A DNA stretch of 64,000 nt, taken from Gemmatimonadota bacterium. GTDB taxonomy: Bacteria > Gemmatimonadota > Gemmatimonadetes > Gemmatimonadales > GWC2-71-9. The DNA lies in assembly GCA_022710485.1 (NCBI GenBank), contig JAKLGU010000002.1:128682-192681 (forward strand), read 5' to 3'. A program made the translations under genes and the position numbers. Positions 24,719-35,538 of this stretch are shown here, piece by piece; the first letter of the stretch is position 1; the number at the start of each line of letters is the position of its first letter. Below the pieces are notes generated by a model. The model was not told the origin of the DNA, searched no databases, and saw only the letters and a program-made list of their open reading frames with translations.

Positions 24719-25597
24719 CTAGAACGCGGCGATGACGCCGATCCGGAGGCTGGTGTAGTTGAACGAAACCTTGCCGCCCAAGTCCAGGTCGCTGTCCGAC
24801 GAGGAATCACTCTTGGCGGCCACGTCCACCGTCACGTCATTGTAGTACCAGCCCGCCCCTGCTCCCCACCGGTCCGAGAAGTAGTACCGCGCGAACACAT
24901 CGGCCTGGAAGATCGAGACATCGTACCGGTCCACCTTGCCTCCGATGCCCCGGGCATCACCCCCCAGGTACCAACGATCGCCGAGTCGCCATTGACCGAA
25001 GACGCCGAGCGCACCCGTTGGAACGGTGAGCTTTCGGTCGATGCTGACCGATCCGCTGCCACAGTCCGGTCCGGCGCAGCCATCGGCCGTCGCGTCGAAC
25101 TGAAGGTCGAAAAAGATCGCCCCCAGCCCGAGTTCAACCCCGGCGATGTACTTCTCCTTGGCCAGGATCGCATACTTGAACGCCAGGTTGGCGTTGTCCG
25201 AACTGATCTTCGTGTCGGCGTCGATCTCCCCGAACACCGTGTTGTCACCGATGACCAGAGAGTCGGTCCAGGTGCGCGATCCGCTCTGGTTGATGAACTG
25301 GTAGCCGACACTGAGTTCCGTGTGGCGCCCCGGCTTCCACGCAAGCCCGAGTGCCGGCTGCACCGAGCTGCCCGAAATGCCAAGCACGTCCTTGAAGTTG
25401 AGCGTCGTACCTTCTCCGCCGCTGCCATCCACCCGGGCCTCGGAGTTGTTCAAGACGGTCGAGAAGTCGAGCGTCGCCTGGAACTTGTCGTAGAGGTGGT
25501 TCACCGTCGAGTCCTGGGCAGCCAGCGACCCCGGCACGCCGAGCGCGAGCACGGCCACAGCGGTCCAGCGGGAGAGGCGAGCCAACGAGCGGGTCAT
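24719..25597 (-). CDS. Outer-membrane beta-barrel protein, paralogue A
   Basis: This 292-residue protein has a signal peptide ending GSLAAQ (near residue 26) and the same barrel pattern as its downstream paralogue: HLYDKFQATLDFSTVLNNS, LGLAWKPGRHTELSVGY, LGGDARGIGGKVDRYD and a C-terminal IAAF. A cysteine pair (GCAGPDCG) occupies the equivalent loop. The start is the ATG at 25597, preceded in frame by GTG. It lies 14 nt downstream of the fused oxoacid dehydrogenase gene on the same strand, but a functional link is not evident. Confidence 0.75.
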   Translation of the reverse strand: MTRSLARLSRWTAVAVLALGVPGSLAAQDSTVNHLYDKFQATLDFSTVLNNSEARVDGSGGEGTTLNFKDVLGISGSSVQPALGLAWKPGRHTELSVGYQFINQSGSRTWTDSLVIGDNTVFGEIDADTKISSDNANLAFKYAILAKEKYIAGVELGLGAIFFDLQFDATADGCAGPDCGSGSVSIDRKLTVPTGALGVFGQWRLGDRWYLGGDARGIGGKVDRYDVSIFQADVFARYYFSDRWGAGAGWYYNDVTVDVAAKSDSSSDSDLDLGGKVSFNYTSLRIGVIAAF

Positions 25598-25611
25598 ATG
25601 CACTCCAAGTA

Positions 25612-27744
<2,133 letters not shown>

Positions 27745-27847
27745 CAGGGTGTCACCCTTGGTGGAGACGGAGAAAACCGTCGAAAACCGTCGAAAACCGG
27801 CACCCACAAAATACCCCTGCGGGCGCCCGGGAGAAAGCGGCCCGGCA

Positions 27848-30136
27848 TCACCCGCCCCACCCCTCCGGCTTGACGTCCGCGAGGACGCCGTCCAGGTCGT
27901 TGAACTTCACGCTCTTCGGCTTGGAGGGCAGCGGGCCGAGCTCGAACTCGGTCAGCGGGCCGGTGACCTTCTTCCGGACGCGCACCCACTGGTCCTTGCC
28001 CATCTCGAGGCCGATCGGCACGTACGCCTGGAACTCTGCCGGGACGTCCTGCTGACGGACGCGAAACCGGACGAGGTACTGCCCGTCCGGCGCCCCCACG
28101 ACCTGGTACGCCACCCGGTAGGTCGGGATGGCCGACTGGTAGACCCACTGCGAGAAGAACCACCCCATGTCCTGCCCGGTGTGCTGCTCCACCGCCCGCT
28201 GGAAGTCGGCGGTCGAGGCCCGCTTGCCGCGGTAGTCCTGATAGAAATCCTTCATCAGGCCGGTGAAGCGATCCTCCTGCATCGACTTGAGGTCGATCAT
28301 CATCGCGCGCAACATGTGGAGCACCCAGGCGCCCTTTTCGTACACGATCAGGTTGTAGTCCCCCGGGTTGTCGGCATCCGCCGTGCGGTAGCCGAGACCG
28401 ATCGGGGCGGCGTCCTCCCCGCGGACCAGGAGGTCCGCCTTGTACTCGTCGAGGATCTCGAAGTACTGCTTGACGTCCCCGCGGACGGTCTGGAGATACC
28501 AGAGCGCCGCGAAGGTCGAGAACCCCTCGCTGAGCCACTGGTCGCGGTAGGTGGCGAAGTCCACGCCGATGCCCCACCACTGGTGGGCCACCTCGTGGGC
28601 GCGGAAGACCTCATTGTGCCCCCGGGTCCCCGTCATGCCGAAGGTGCCCATCGACAAGTGGATCAGGCCTGGAAACGCCTCGCCATGGCCCGCGGGAATT
28701 TCCGTCGCATAGAACTGGTCCGCCGGCGGCGGACCGAACAGCGTCGTGTACAGCTTCATGCTCCGCGCGATGTCCTGGCTCACTTCATCGGCGGAGTAGG
28801 CTTTCGAGCCGACGGAGCGGTGCCCGCTCTCCGAGACAAGCACCGTGACCGGTGGCGCGCCGGGCTCGATCGGCTGGTACGGCGCGAACATGCCGACGTT
28901 GAACGAGGCGTTCCGGATCGGGCGGGCGGTGACCCAGCGGCTCGTGGTGACCCGGCCCGTGGTACTGGAGTCCGCCAAGGTGCCGACGCTGGCGAAGAGG
29001 TAGTTGGACGGATAGTGGTAGATCATCTCGAAGGTGGCGAGGCTCCGACCGGTCAGCGACCGCGGGTACCACGCGGTGGAGCCCTTGATGTAGAAGAAGT
29101 CCCCGTACCGGTCGATCAGGTCGCCGTGGTAGAAGACGGTGAGCTGCACCACCTCTCCCGCCGGAAGCACCGCCGGGAGCCGGACCCACAGGTACGGGCC
29201 GTCCTTCGTCTTGTCCACCACCGCGCGACTCCCGTCGGCCCAGAGCGCCGAGTCGACGGTGAATTTCCCGAAGAGGGAGAACACGACCCAGGGACCGATG
29301 GCGCCTTCCCCGGAGATCCACATCTTCGCGGTGGCGGCAAACCCGATGTCGCCCGACCCGGTACTCGGCAGGGACACGTCGAGCGCGTAGTGCCGGACGA
29401 GCGCGTCGCCTCGCCGGTCGGGAACCGATCCCGAACCGGCGGCCCTCTCCTTCACGGTGGCGGTCGTGTAGCCGGAGGTCAGGCCGGTACTCTCCCGTTC
29501 CCGCAATTCGACCCCCTCGCCTGCCCGGGGAGTGACGAGAAACATCACCGGGTTGCCGCGGTCGGGAATGAGGTGCGCGTAGAACATGCCCCCCGGCGCC
29601 GCATTGAGCAGGTCGAGCATCACGTCGGGTTCGATGCTGTGGTCCTTGTCGTCGCCGAGGTAGTCGAGGGCCTGCGAGAGCCGGCTCTCGGGAATCGGCG
29701 GAACCACGCCCGGCTCGAAGCGCAGCTGGCGCTCGAGTTCGGCGAGCGTCGAATCCGAGAAGAAGAAGACCGCCTCGGTGAACGGCGTGGTGAGCGTGGA
29801 GGCATCGTGGCGCCGAGTGAGTTGCTGCCGCTCCATCTCCGAGGTCGGCGCGAAGGTGAACGTGCCGCTGCCGCGAAAGACGGCGCCCATGCTCCGGCCC
29901 GCCATGGGTTTCAGCAACACGATCGTCCCGGTCGAGAACTCGAACCGCCCGGCTTCACGCTGGAGGACGAGACCGTTCACGGGGGCGCCCCGCCCCGTGG
30001 CAGGGAGCAATTGCTTCAGCTCGGCGTAGCCCGCATCCCAGGAGGTGGCGGCCGACGAGGCAGACTGGGCGTGTAGCGCATTCGGGCCGTGCATCGCGGC
30101 CAGCAGGACGAGCCACACCGCGAACCGGTGGGTCAT
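27848..30136 (-). CDS. Secreted M1-family metallopeptidase
   Basis: This 762-residue protein has a signal peptide (ALHAQ, near residue 23). The gluzincin site is complete: HEVAHQWWG near residue 512 and the third zinc ligand in [15 protein letters not shown]. The GAMEN exopeptidase motif is not seen; the corresponding segment reads [14 protein letters not shown] large N-terminal region (1-280) is unrelated to the classical M1 saddle and may be a separate beta-rich domain. It probably cleaves peptides in the periplasm or at the surface. It shares strand with the following amidohydrolase gene, but their promoters are probably separate (43-nt gap). Confidence 0.83.
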   Translation of the reverse strand: MTHRFAVWLVLLAAMHGPNALHAQSASSAATSWDAGYAELKQLLPATGRGAPVNGLVLQREAGRFEFSTGTIVLLKPMAGRSMGAVFRGSGTFTFAPTSEMERQQLTRRHDASTLTTPFTEAVFFFSDSTLAELERQLRFEPGVVPPIPESRLSQALDYLGDDKDHSIEPDVMLDLLNAAPGGMFYAHLIPDRGNPVMFLVTPRAGEGVELRERESTGLTSGYTTATVKERAAGSGSVPDRRGDALVRHYALDVSLPSTGSGDIGFAATAKMWISGEGAIGPWVVFSLFGKFTVDSALWADGSRAVVDKTKDGPYLWVRLPAVLPAGEVVQLTVFYHGDLIDRYGDFFYIKGSTAWYPRSLTGRSLATFEMIYHYPSNYLFASVGTLADSSTTGRVTTSRWVTARPIRNASFNVGMFAPYQPIEPGAPPVTVLVSESGHRSVGSKAYSADEVSQDIARSMKLYTTLFGPPPADQFYATEIPAGHGEAFPGLIHLSMGTFGMTGTRGHNEVFRAHEVAHQWWGIGVDFATYRDQWLSEGFSTFAALWYLQTVRGDVKQYFEILDEYKADLLVRGEDAAPIGLGYRTADADNPGDYNLIVYEKGAWVLHMLRAMMIDLKSMQEDRFTGLMKDFYQDYRGKRASTADFQRAVEQHTGQDMGWFFSQWVYQSAIPTYRVAYQVVGAPDGQYLVRFRVRQQDVPAEFQAYVPIGLEMGKDQWVRVRKKVTGPLTEFELGPLPSKPKSVKFNDLDGVLADVKPEGWGG

Positions 30137-30179
30137 CGTGACACCTCGCGATCAGGGGAACACAGGACCGACCTGGCCC

Positions 30180-31859
30180 TCACGGGGCCCGGTACACCAC
30201 CCGGCCGCCGGCCACCGTGGCCAATACCTGAGTCTGTGGGATGTCCACAGGGTCAATGGCCGTGATGTCCCGGTCGAGCAAGACGAGGTCGGCACGCGCG
30301 CCAGGCTTGAGGACGCCGCGGCGCCCCTCGGCGAAGACGCCGTAGGCGTTCTCCGAGGTGTACGCCCGCAGGGCCTCCTCCACCGTCACTTTCTGCGCGG
30401 CGAACCACCCGCCGGGGTTCTTGTCGTCGAGGGTGCGCCGGGTGACCGCTGCGTAGACCCCCAGGAGCGGATCGAGCGGGGCCACCGTCCAGTCGGAACC
30501 GAACTCGAGGTGCGCCCCCTGGTCGATCAGGTCGCGGAAGGCGTAGGTGGTCTGGAGGAGGGTGCTGTCGATCCGCTTGGCCGCCCACCGTCCGTCGTCG
30601 ATGACGTGGTACGGCTGCATGGAGGGGATCACGTTCATCCGGGCGATCCGGGTGATGTCCTCCGGGCGCAAGTGCTGCGCGTGCTCGATCCGGAACCGGC
30701 GGTCACGCGGACCGTTGGTCGCGCTCACGGAGTCGAACACGTCGAGCAGCATGGCGTTGGCCCGGTCTCCGATGGCGTGAATCGCCACCTGGAGCGAGGC
30801 CGAGTCGGCAGCCTGCACCCACCGGCGCATCGAATCCAGGGGGGTCGTCTCGAGTCCGCGCGTATCCGGCGCGTCCAGGTACGGGCTGAACAGGAGCGCG
30901 GTGGTCGACCCGAGCGACCCGTCCATGTACCCCTTCACGCCGTCGATGCGGAGCCAGTCATCGCCGGGGCCGATCCTGGCCACGGTGTCCGCCACCCAGC
31001 GCCACTGCTCGATCGGGAAGAACATCTTGGTGCGGACTGTCAGCGTTCCGGCGGCACGGGCGCGCTGAAAGGCGCCAAGCGAGGCGGTCTGGGCGCTCAT
31101 GAAATTGACGGCCGTCACTCCCTTGCTGGCGGCGAAGGCCACGGCGCGCGCGAGCGCCGCATCCCGCTGCGCCTCGGTCGGGGCGGGCATCGCCCCGTAC
31201 ACCGGGAACATCGCGTTGTCCTTCAGCAGTCCGGTCGGATTCCCGGTACGCGGGTCGCGGACAATCTCGCCGCCGGAAATGTCCTTGGTGGCCTTCGTGA
31301 CGCCCGCGGCCCGGAGCGCCGCGCTGTTGGCCACCGCCATGTGACCGTCGAGCCGGTTGACGAACACCGGATTGTTGGGGGTGACCGAGTCGATCCACTC
31401 CTTTGTCGGCAGGGGGGCCCCTGGCCACCGCTCATGATCCCAGTCGCCACCGAGGATCCACTCCCCCGGCTTTCGTTCGGCGGCAAAGGCCGCGATCCGG
31501 GCCGTGAACTCCTCCGGCGTGTCGGCGGTCCGCAGGTCCACGCTGGCCAGCTGAAACCCGCCGTCCAGAAAGTGGGTGTGGCCGTCCATGAACCCTGGTA
31601 CGATCATCGCGCCGGCGGCCGTGACGACCTCGGTCTGCTCGCCCATGTACCGGGCAACGTCGGCGCTGTCTCCCACCGCCAGGATCGTATCGCCACGCAT
31701 GGCCACCCCGCCCGCCCAGGGCTGGTCGGGATTGCCGGTCCACACCCGGCCGAATGCGACGAGGCCCGCCTCCGGCACGCGTGTGCAACCGAGGACAGCT
31801 GCCAGGACAAGCGCGACGAGCGGGAGCGCGCGGACGCGACGGGAGGTGGCGTTGGGCAT
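30180..31859 (-). CDS. Amidohydrolase (YtcJ-like), lipoprotein
   Basis: This 559-residue protein has a lipoprotein signal (LAAVLGC, Cys25), so it is likely anchored in a membrane. The amidohydrolase barrel shows the metal-binding HxH in GFMDGHTHFLDGG, then GGDWDHERWPG, NRLDGHMAVANSAAL, HAIGDRANAMLLD and the late aspartate in EFGSDWTVAPLDPL, as in the YtcJ/exoenzyme-regulatory-protein group. Substrates of this group are mostly unknown. The 82-residue gene upstream ends 12 nt before its start and probably shares its mRNA. Confidence 0.85.
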   Translation of the reverse strand: MPNATSRRVRALPLVALVLAAVLGCTRVPEAGLVAFGRVWTGNPDQPWAGGVAMRGDTILAVGDSADVARYMGEQTEVVTAAGAMIVPGFMDGHTHFLDGGFQLASVDLRTADTPEEFTARIAAFAAERKPGEWILGGDWDHERWPGAPLPTKEWIDSVTPNNPVFVNRLDGHMAVANSAALRAAGVTKATKDISGGEIVRDPRTGNPTGLLKDNAMFPVYGAMPAPTEAQRDAALARAVAFAASKGVTAVNFMSAQTASLGAFQRARAAGTLTVRTKMFFPIEQWRWVADTVARIGPGDDWLRIDGVKGYMDGSLGSTTALLFSPYLDAPDTRGLETTPLDSMRRWVQAADSASLQVAIHAIGDRANAMLLDVFDSVSATNGPRDRRFRIEHAQHLRPEDITRIARMNVIPSMQPYHVIDDGRWAAKRIDSTLLQTTYAFRDLIDQGAHLEFGSDWTVAPLDPLLGVYAAVTRRTLDDKNPGGWFAAQKVTVEEALRAYTSENAYGVFAEGRRGVLKPGARADLVLLDRDITAIDPVDIPQTQVLATVAGGRVVYRAP

Positions 31860-31871
31860 GAGCGTGTGGTC

Positions 31872-32120
31872 CTAGCGGAGCTTGGTGAGCCGGCGAAGGG
31901 ACTCGAGCTTCTCGAGCGCTGAGGATCCCTGGGCGGGCGCGGCGGGCGCCACCGAAAAGAGATCTCGGATGTCGAGCAGGATCTCGAGCATCAACTGGTC
32001 GCGCACGTAGGCGGCGTCCAGCTCCTCGAGCCGGCGCTGGTCGCCGCCGGCCCGGGCGCGCTCGTACGTTTCGCGGTAGAGCTCTTCGAGATTGGACAGG
32101 ATCCTGTCGCGTGCGCGCAT
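31872..32120 (-). CDS. Small helical hypothetical protein
   Basis: This 82-residue protein has no recognised family. The N-terminal 55 residues are strongly helical and charged (MRARDRILSNLEELYRETYE, then YVRDQLMLEILLDIRDLF) and could form a coiled coil. A short Pro/Ala linker and a basic tail (LEKLESLRRLTKLR) follow. No signal peptide or metal-binding residues. It is first in a probable two-gene unit with the amidohydrolase and is divergent from mazG, 115 nt away. Confidence 0.6.
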   Translation of the reverse strand: MRARDRILSNLEELYRETYERARAGGDQRRLEELDAAYVRDQLMLEILLDIRDLFSVAPAAPAQGSSALEKLESLRRLTKLR

Positions 32121-32235
32121 GAGAAAACCGTATGAGGGGTGCGGCGTGCGGGGGTGGGAAAGAAGATGCTATACTCCGGAGCGATTGGCGAGGGGGATCG
32201 CGCCCACCTTCGCCCAACCCCAACAGGCCACCCCG

Positions 32236-32556
32236 ATGACCCTGTCCGACGCCCAGCGCCGAGTGGATGCCTGGATCAGCCAGTTCGAGGAGGGCTACTT
32301 CGACCCGCTGACCAACATGACCCGCCTCGCGGAGGAGGTCGGGGAGCTGGCCCGGGAGGTCAACCACCGCTTCGGCCAGAAGACCAAGAAGCCCGGGGAG
32401 GCGGAGGGGGACATGGGGATGGAGATGGCCGACATCCTCTTCGTGCTGATCTGCATGGCCAACCGGGAAGGGATCGACCTCGAGGATTCGTTCGCCAGGA
32501 TGATGGCGAAGGTCGAGGGTCGGGACGCCAAGCGTTGGACGCGGAAACGGGAATAG
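32236..32556 (+). CDS. MazG-like nucleotide pyrophosphohydrolase
   Basis: This 106-residue all-alpha NTP pyrophosphatase has the magnesium-binding motifs EEVGELAREVNHRF (ExxE) and MEMADILFVLICMAN (ExxxD). The length fits single-domain MazG/YpjD proteins, which sanitise non-canonical nucleotides. TATACT at about 32170 gives a plausible -10 box with a 57-nt leader. Its stop codon lies inside a perfect hairpin shared with the convergent rsgA stop. Confidence 0.87.
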   Translation: MTLSDAQRRVDAWISQFEEGYFDPLTNMTRLAEEVGELAREVNHRFGQKTKKPGEAEGDMGMEMADILFVLICMANREGIDLEDSFARMMAKVEGRDAKRWTRKRE

Positions 32557-32584
32557 GGGCGCACAGCCGTGCGCCCCTATTCCC
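32549..32584. terminator. Hairpin containing the stop codons of mazG-like gene and rsgA
   Basis: GGGAATAGGGGCGCAC (32549-32564) and its exact complement (32569-32584) form a 16-bp stem with the loop AGCC. TAG stops of both converging genes sit in opposite arms (32554-32556 and 32577-32579). The core TAGGGGC matches the RAYT-internal palindrome, so it may be a REP-derived bidirectional terminator. Confidence 0.75.
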
Positions 32585-33479
32585 AGTCCCGAGGCTCCGC
32601 TTCCGTCTCCTCCAGCAGCATTCGATAGCTCTCCAGCCGGTCCGGCGCGATGACGCCGGCCGCCACCGCCTCCTGGATCCGGCAGCCCGGTTCGCTGACG
32701 TGCCGGCAGTCCTGAAACCGGCACTGCCCGATGAGCGGCCTGAACTCCGGGAAGCAGCTCGCCAGCTCGCGCGGCTCGATCCCCCACAACCCCACCTCGT
32801 TGAACCCGGGCGTGTCCACCAGGTATCCCCCCTCGAAGGGGAGCATCAGGGCGGACACCGTGGTGTTCCGCCCGCGCCGCAGCTTGGCGCTGAGTTCGCC
32901 GGTCCGGAGCGTCAGCCCCGGCTGGAGCGCGTTCAGCAGGCTCGACTTCCCCGCACCGGAGGGACCGGTCACGACGGACTCACGGCCGGCCATGGCCGCG
33001 CGGAGCTCGGCGAGCCCTGCACCCGTCCTCGCGCTGGTCCGGAACACCGGATAGCCCGCCTTGCGGCACCGCTCCTCGAGCCAGATACCCGGATCGAGAT
33101 CGACCTTGTTGATCACGACGGCGGCGGGGATTTCGTTGGCCTCGGCCACCACGAGCAGGCGGTCGATGAGCTGGGGGACCGGCGCGGGATCGCAGTTGGA
33201 GGTCACCACGAAGACGGTGTCGATGTTCGCCGCGATAGGGCGGGTGCCGCGGCCCAGCGGCACACGGCGTTCGAGCAGGCTCTTCCGCGGCGCCACGTCG
33301 GTGATGGTGGCGAGGCCGCCGACCGGATCAGGGAGGAGGGTCACCCGGTCCCCCACCACGACGCGGGGCACATCGCGCTTGGTCTTCCCGCTGAGCACCG
33401 CGCGGACTTCGCCGTCGGCCGTGGCCACCCGGTACGCCGCGCCGTCCCGCTCGAGGACCGTGCCGGCGACCTCCGTCAC
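32577..33479 (-). CDS. rsgA: Small ribosomal subunit biogenesis GTPase RsgA
   Basis: This 300-residue circularly permuted GTPase helps mature the 30S subunit. Motifs appear in permuted order: VINKVDLD (G4), then GPSGAGKSSLLN (G1), then VDTPGFNEVG (G3). An N-terminal OB-fold (GTVLERDGAAYRVA) and a C-terminal zinc knuckle (QCRFQDCRHVSEPGC) complete the family pattern. The start is the GTG whose TGA overlaps the stop of the preceding small gene (GTGA); a GTG one codon upstream is equally possible. Third gene of a proline dehydrogenase-unknown-rsgA unit with overlapping reading frames. Confidence 0.9.
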   Translation of the reverse strand: MTEVAGTVLERDGAAYRVATADGEVRAVLSGKTKRDVPRVVVGDRVTLLPDPVGGLATITDVAPRKSLLERRVPLGRGTRPIAANIDTVFVVTSNCDPAPVPQLIDRLLVVAEANEIPAAVVINKVDLDPGIWLEERCRKAGYPVFRTSARTGAGLAELRAAMAGRESVVTGPSGAGKSSLLNALQPGLTLRTGELSAKLRRGRNTTVSALMLPFEGGYLVDTPGFNEVGLWGIEPRELASCFPEFRPLIGQCRFQDCRHVSEPGCRIQEAVAAGVIAPDRLESYRMLLEETEAEPRDWE

Positions 33480-33787
33480 CACTCCCCCGGCTGCCCGGCG
33501 ATGGCCTGGTCCAGCGCCGCCTTCACGTCGTACAGGGAGAGCGCCTTGAGCCGCTCCTCCGCCTCCTCCGGGGTCCGCCCCCACGCGAGGAACTCGGTCT
33601 CGACGTGGCCGACCGGGGCGGCGCCGGCCGCATCCCACCGCACGAAGAGCAGCGCGGCGCCGAATCGCCCCCGCTGGTCCGGCTCGTCGTCCACGTAGAG
33701 GCCCACCGAGTAGGCGTGCCCGTCGCTCCCCCCGAAGGCGGCCGCGCGCCCGTGCTGGGCCATGTACCCGCCGAGGGTGGCCTCCAT
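33476..33787 (-). CDS. Hypothetical protein between proline dehydrogenase and rsgA
   Basis: This 103-residue cytosolic protein is of unknown function. Visible features are GGYMAQHGRAAAFGGSDGHA near the start, a strand-rich middle (YSVGLYVDD, GAALLFVRWD) and a helical end (TPEEAEERLKALSLYDVKAALDQ). It overlaps the upstream gene (ATGA at 33785-33789) and the downstream gene (GTGA), so it is tightly co-translated with both. I do not recognise a family. Confidence 0.7.
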   Translation of the reverse strand: MEATLGGYMAQHGRAAAFGGSDGHAYSVGLYVDDEPDQRGRFGAALLFVRWDAAGAAPVGHVETEFLAWGRTPEEAEERLKALSLYDVKAALDQAIAGQPGEW

Positions 33788-34722
33788 CAGGGCTTCAGGG
33801 CGAGCGTCTCGCGCACCACGTTGCCGAAGATGAAGACGATGTTGGCCGGGCGCTCCGCCAGGCGACGCATCAGGTAGGGATACCACTGGGTGCCGAACGG
33901 GACGTAGACGCGCATGTTGAATCCGTCCTTCCGGAGCCGCTCCTGCAGGTCCCGGCGCACCCCGTACAGCATCTGGAACTCGAAGCGCTCCGCGGGAATC
34001 CCCTCGCGGGTCACGAAGTCCCTGGCGTGCTCGATCATGCGGGTGTCGTGGGTGGCCAGCGCGGGGTAGTTGCCGTGCCGAAGGAGCTGTTCCATCAGCA
34101 CGACGTATTGGCGGTCCACGTCTGCCTTGTCGGGGAACGCGACCTCCGGCGACTCGAGGTAGGCGCCCTTGCAGAGCCGGACCCGCGCCCCCATCCCGAT
34201 GAGCCGCGCAATGTCGTCGGTCGAGCGGCGGAGGCAGGACTGGATGACCACGCCGGTGTGCTTCGAGAATTCCGCCAGGAGGTGCCGCTCGAAGAAATCG
34301 AGCGTGCGCTGGGTGTAGGCGGATCCCTCCATGTCGAGCCGGACGAAGCCGCCGAGTTCCCGCGCCTTCGTCAGGATCCGGCGCATGTTGTCGACGCAGA
34401 GCGCCTCGTCGATGTCGAAGCCCATCTGCGTCAGCTTGACCGAAACGTTGATCTCGGCACCGCTCGCCGCCAGGCGGTCGAGCATGCGGAGGTACTCGTC
34501 CCGGGCGCCGATGGCCTCGGCGTCGCGGGTGACGCTCTCGCCCAGGAGGTCGAGCGAGGTGGTGATCCCGAGGTGCTTCAGTTCGAGGGCGGCTGCCGTG
34601 GCGGTCTCGCTCGTCTCGCCGGCCACGAAGCGGCTGGCGAAGCGCCGGGCGAGGCTGTTGCGCCGCAGGAAGTTGAACACACCCTGTTGCTCCGACAGCC
34701 ACAGTAGGAAGGTGCGCATCAT
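33787..34722 (-). CDS. Proline dehydrogenase
   Basis: This 311-residue FAD enzyme of the PutA/ProDH barrel family oxidises proline to pyrroline-5-carboxylate. Signatures are SVKLTQMGFDID, RLDMEGSAYTQ, VIQSCLRRS, VRLCKGAYLESP and, at the C-terminus, the substrate-binding YLMRRLAERPAN. It is the single-domain (non-PutA) form; no P5C dehydrogenase is next to it. The ATG at 34722 is chosen; an in-frame GTG at 34782 would add 20 residues with little family resemblance. First gene of an overlapping three-gene unit. Confidence 0.9.
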   Translation of the reverse strand: MMRTFLLWLSEQQGVFNFLRRNSLARRFASRFVAGETSETATAAALELKHLGITTSLDLLGESVTRDAEAIGARDEYLRMLDRLAASGAEINVSVKLTQMGFDIDEALCVDNMRRILTKARELGGFVRLDMEGSAYTQRTLDFFERHLLAEFSKHTGVVIQSCLRRSTDDIARLIGMGARVRLCKGAYLESPEVAFPDKADVDRQYVVLMEQLLRHGNYPALATHDTRMIEHARDFVTREGIPAERFEFQMLYGVRRDLQERLRKDGFNMRVYVPFGTQWYPYLMRRLAERPANIVFIFGNVVRETLALKP

Positions 34723-34933
34723 CGCCAGGAGTCCCTCGACCGGAGGCCGCAATGGGTTGCAGGTGAATTGAACCAGCGCCACGAAGGTAGCTAACCTACG
34801 TCAGGACAACAAGTTCCAGAATCCATCCCACGGCTAAACGCCTTCTCAGACGGAACTTAGGGAGGCTTTTCCGGCGCGCGCCCTCCCGGCCCGGTGCTTG
34901 CGTTCTACCCCCCCGCCGGACATACCAACGACC

Positions 34934-35093
34934 CGCCCGATAAGAGCACACCCGGAGTGATCCGGGGCCGCAAAACTTGAGGTCTCTGGCCGTCGGCCGG
35001 AGATAGCTCGGTGCCGAAGGCAGGCAGAAAAGCGGGGCCGGACGCGTCCATCCCTCCAGGGATGCGACCCCATGGCTTTGAGCTTATCGGGCG
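34934..35093 (+). promoter_or_regulatory. Structured leader, candidate c-di-GMP-I (GEMM)-like riboswitch
   Basis: After GATAA (34939-34943) comes a 6-bp stem capped by a GNRA tetraloop (CCCGGA-GTGA-TCCGGG, 34951-34966), then CGCAAA (34969-34974), GGTCT (34981-34985), a 9-bp hairpin with one wobble (34983-35003), and AGCTCGGTGCCGAAG (35005-35019). This order matches the GEMM-I consensus as I remember it. CGCCCGATAAG (34934-34944) is also perfectly complementary to CTTATCGGGCG (35083-35093), 13 nt before the start codon, an alternative pairing that would disrupt the aptamer 5' side. The region therefore looks like aptamer plus expression platform. Confidence 0.5.
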
Positions 35094-35106
35094 TTGTGGA
35101 GACACC

Positions 35107-35538
35107 ATGCGCCCAGCATCGATTCACCGCAGGTTCGTTCCCGCCCTGGCCATCTGGCTCGTCGCGGCGTCGTGCACCGGGCTCGAACCGAGCGCGCTGC
35201 CCGACGGCGCCGTCCCGATGGCGGCCCCCGCCGAATACTCCGAGTGGTACGCCCGCACCGAGGCGTGCGCCGAGCTGCGCGGCGCCCTCGAGGGCATCGA
35301 GTGGTATGTCGTGCCCGACGTCGCTACCTTCGAGACGGACATCGGCGAGAAGGTGGGCCTCTGGGAGCGGGTCGGCAACGTCTCCCGCATCACCATCGCC
35401 GGGTACTACGTGGAGAACGAGATGGTCGTCCGCCACGAGATGCTCCACGACCTGCTGGAGCGCACGGGCCACCCGACGGAGTACTTCGTGAATCGCTGCC
35501 ACCTGACGTGGGAATCCTGGGACGCCGCGGAGTCGTGA
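35107..35538 (+). CDS. Putative lipoprotein with HExxH zincin motif
   Basis: This 143-residue exported protein has a lipoprotein-like signal (WLVAASC, Cys near residue 20). VVRHEMLHDLLERTGHP carries HExxH (HEMLH), the zinc-binding and catalytic core of metallopeptidases, followed by a possible third ligand and a conserved-looking cysteine. The small size fits minimal zincin domains. Substrate unknown. It is preceded by the riboswitch-like leader and its stop overlaps the rho start (GTGA), so it and rho share an mRNA. Confidence 0.7.
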   Translation: MRPASIHRRFVPALAIWLVAASCTGLEPSALPDGAVPMAAPAEYSEWYARTEACAELRGALEGIEWYVVPDVATFETDIGEKVGLWERVGNVSRITIAGYYVENEMVVRHEMLHDLLERTGHPTEYFVNRCHLTWESWDAAES

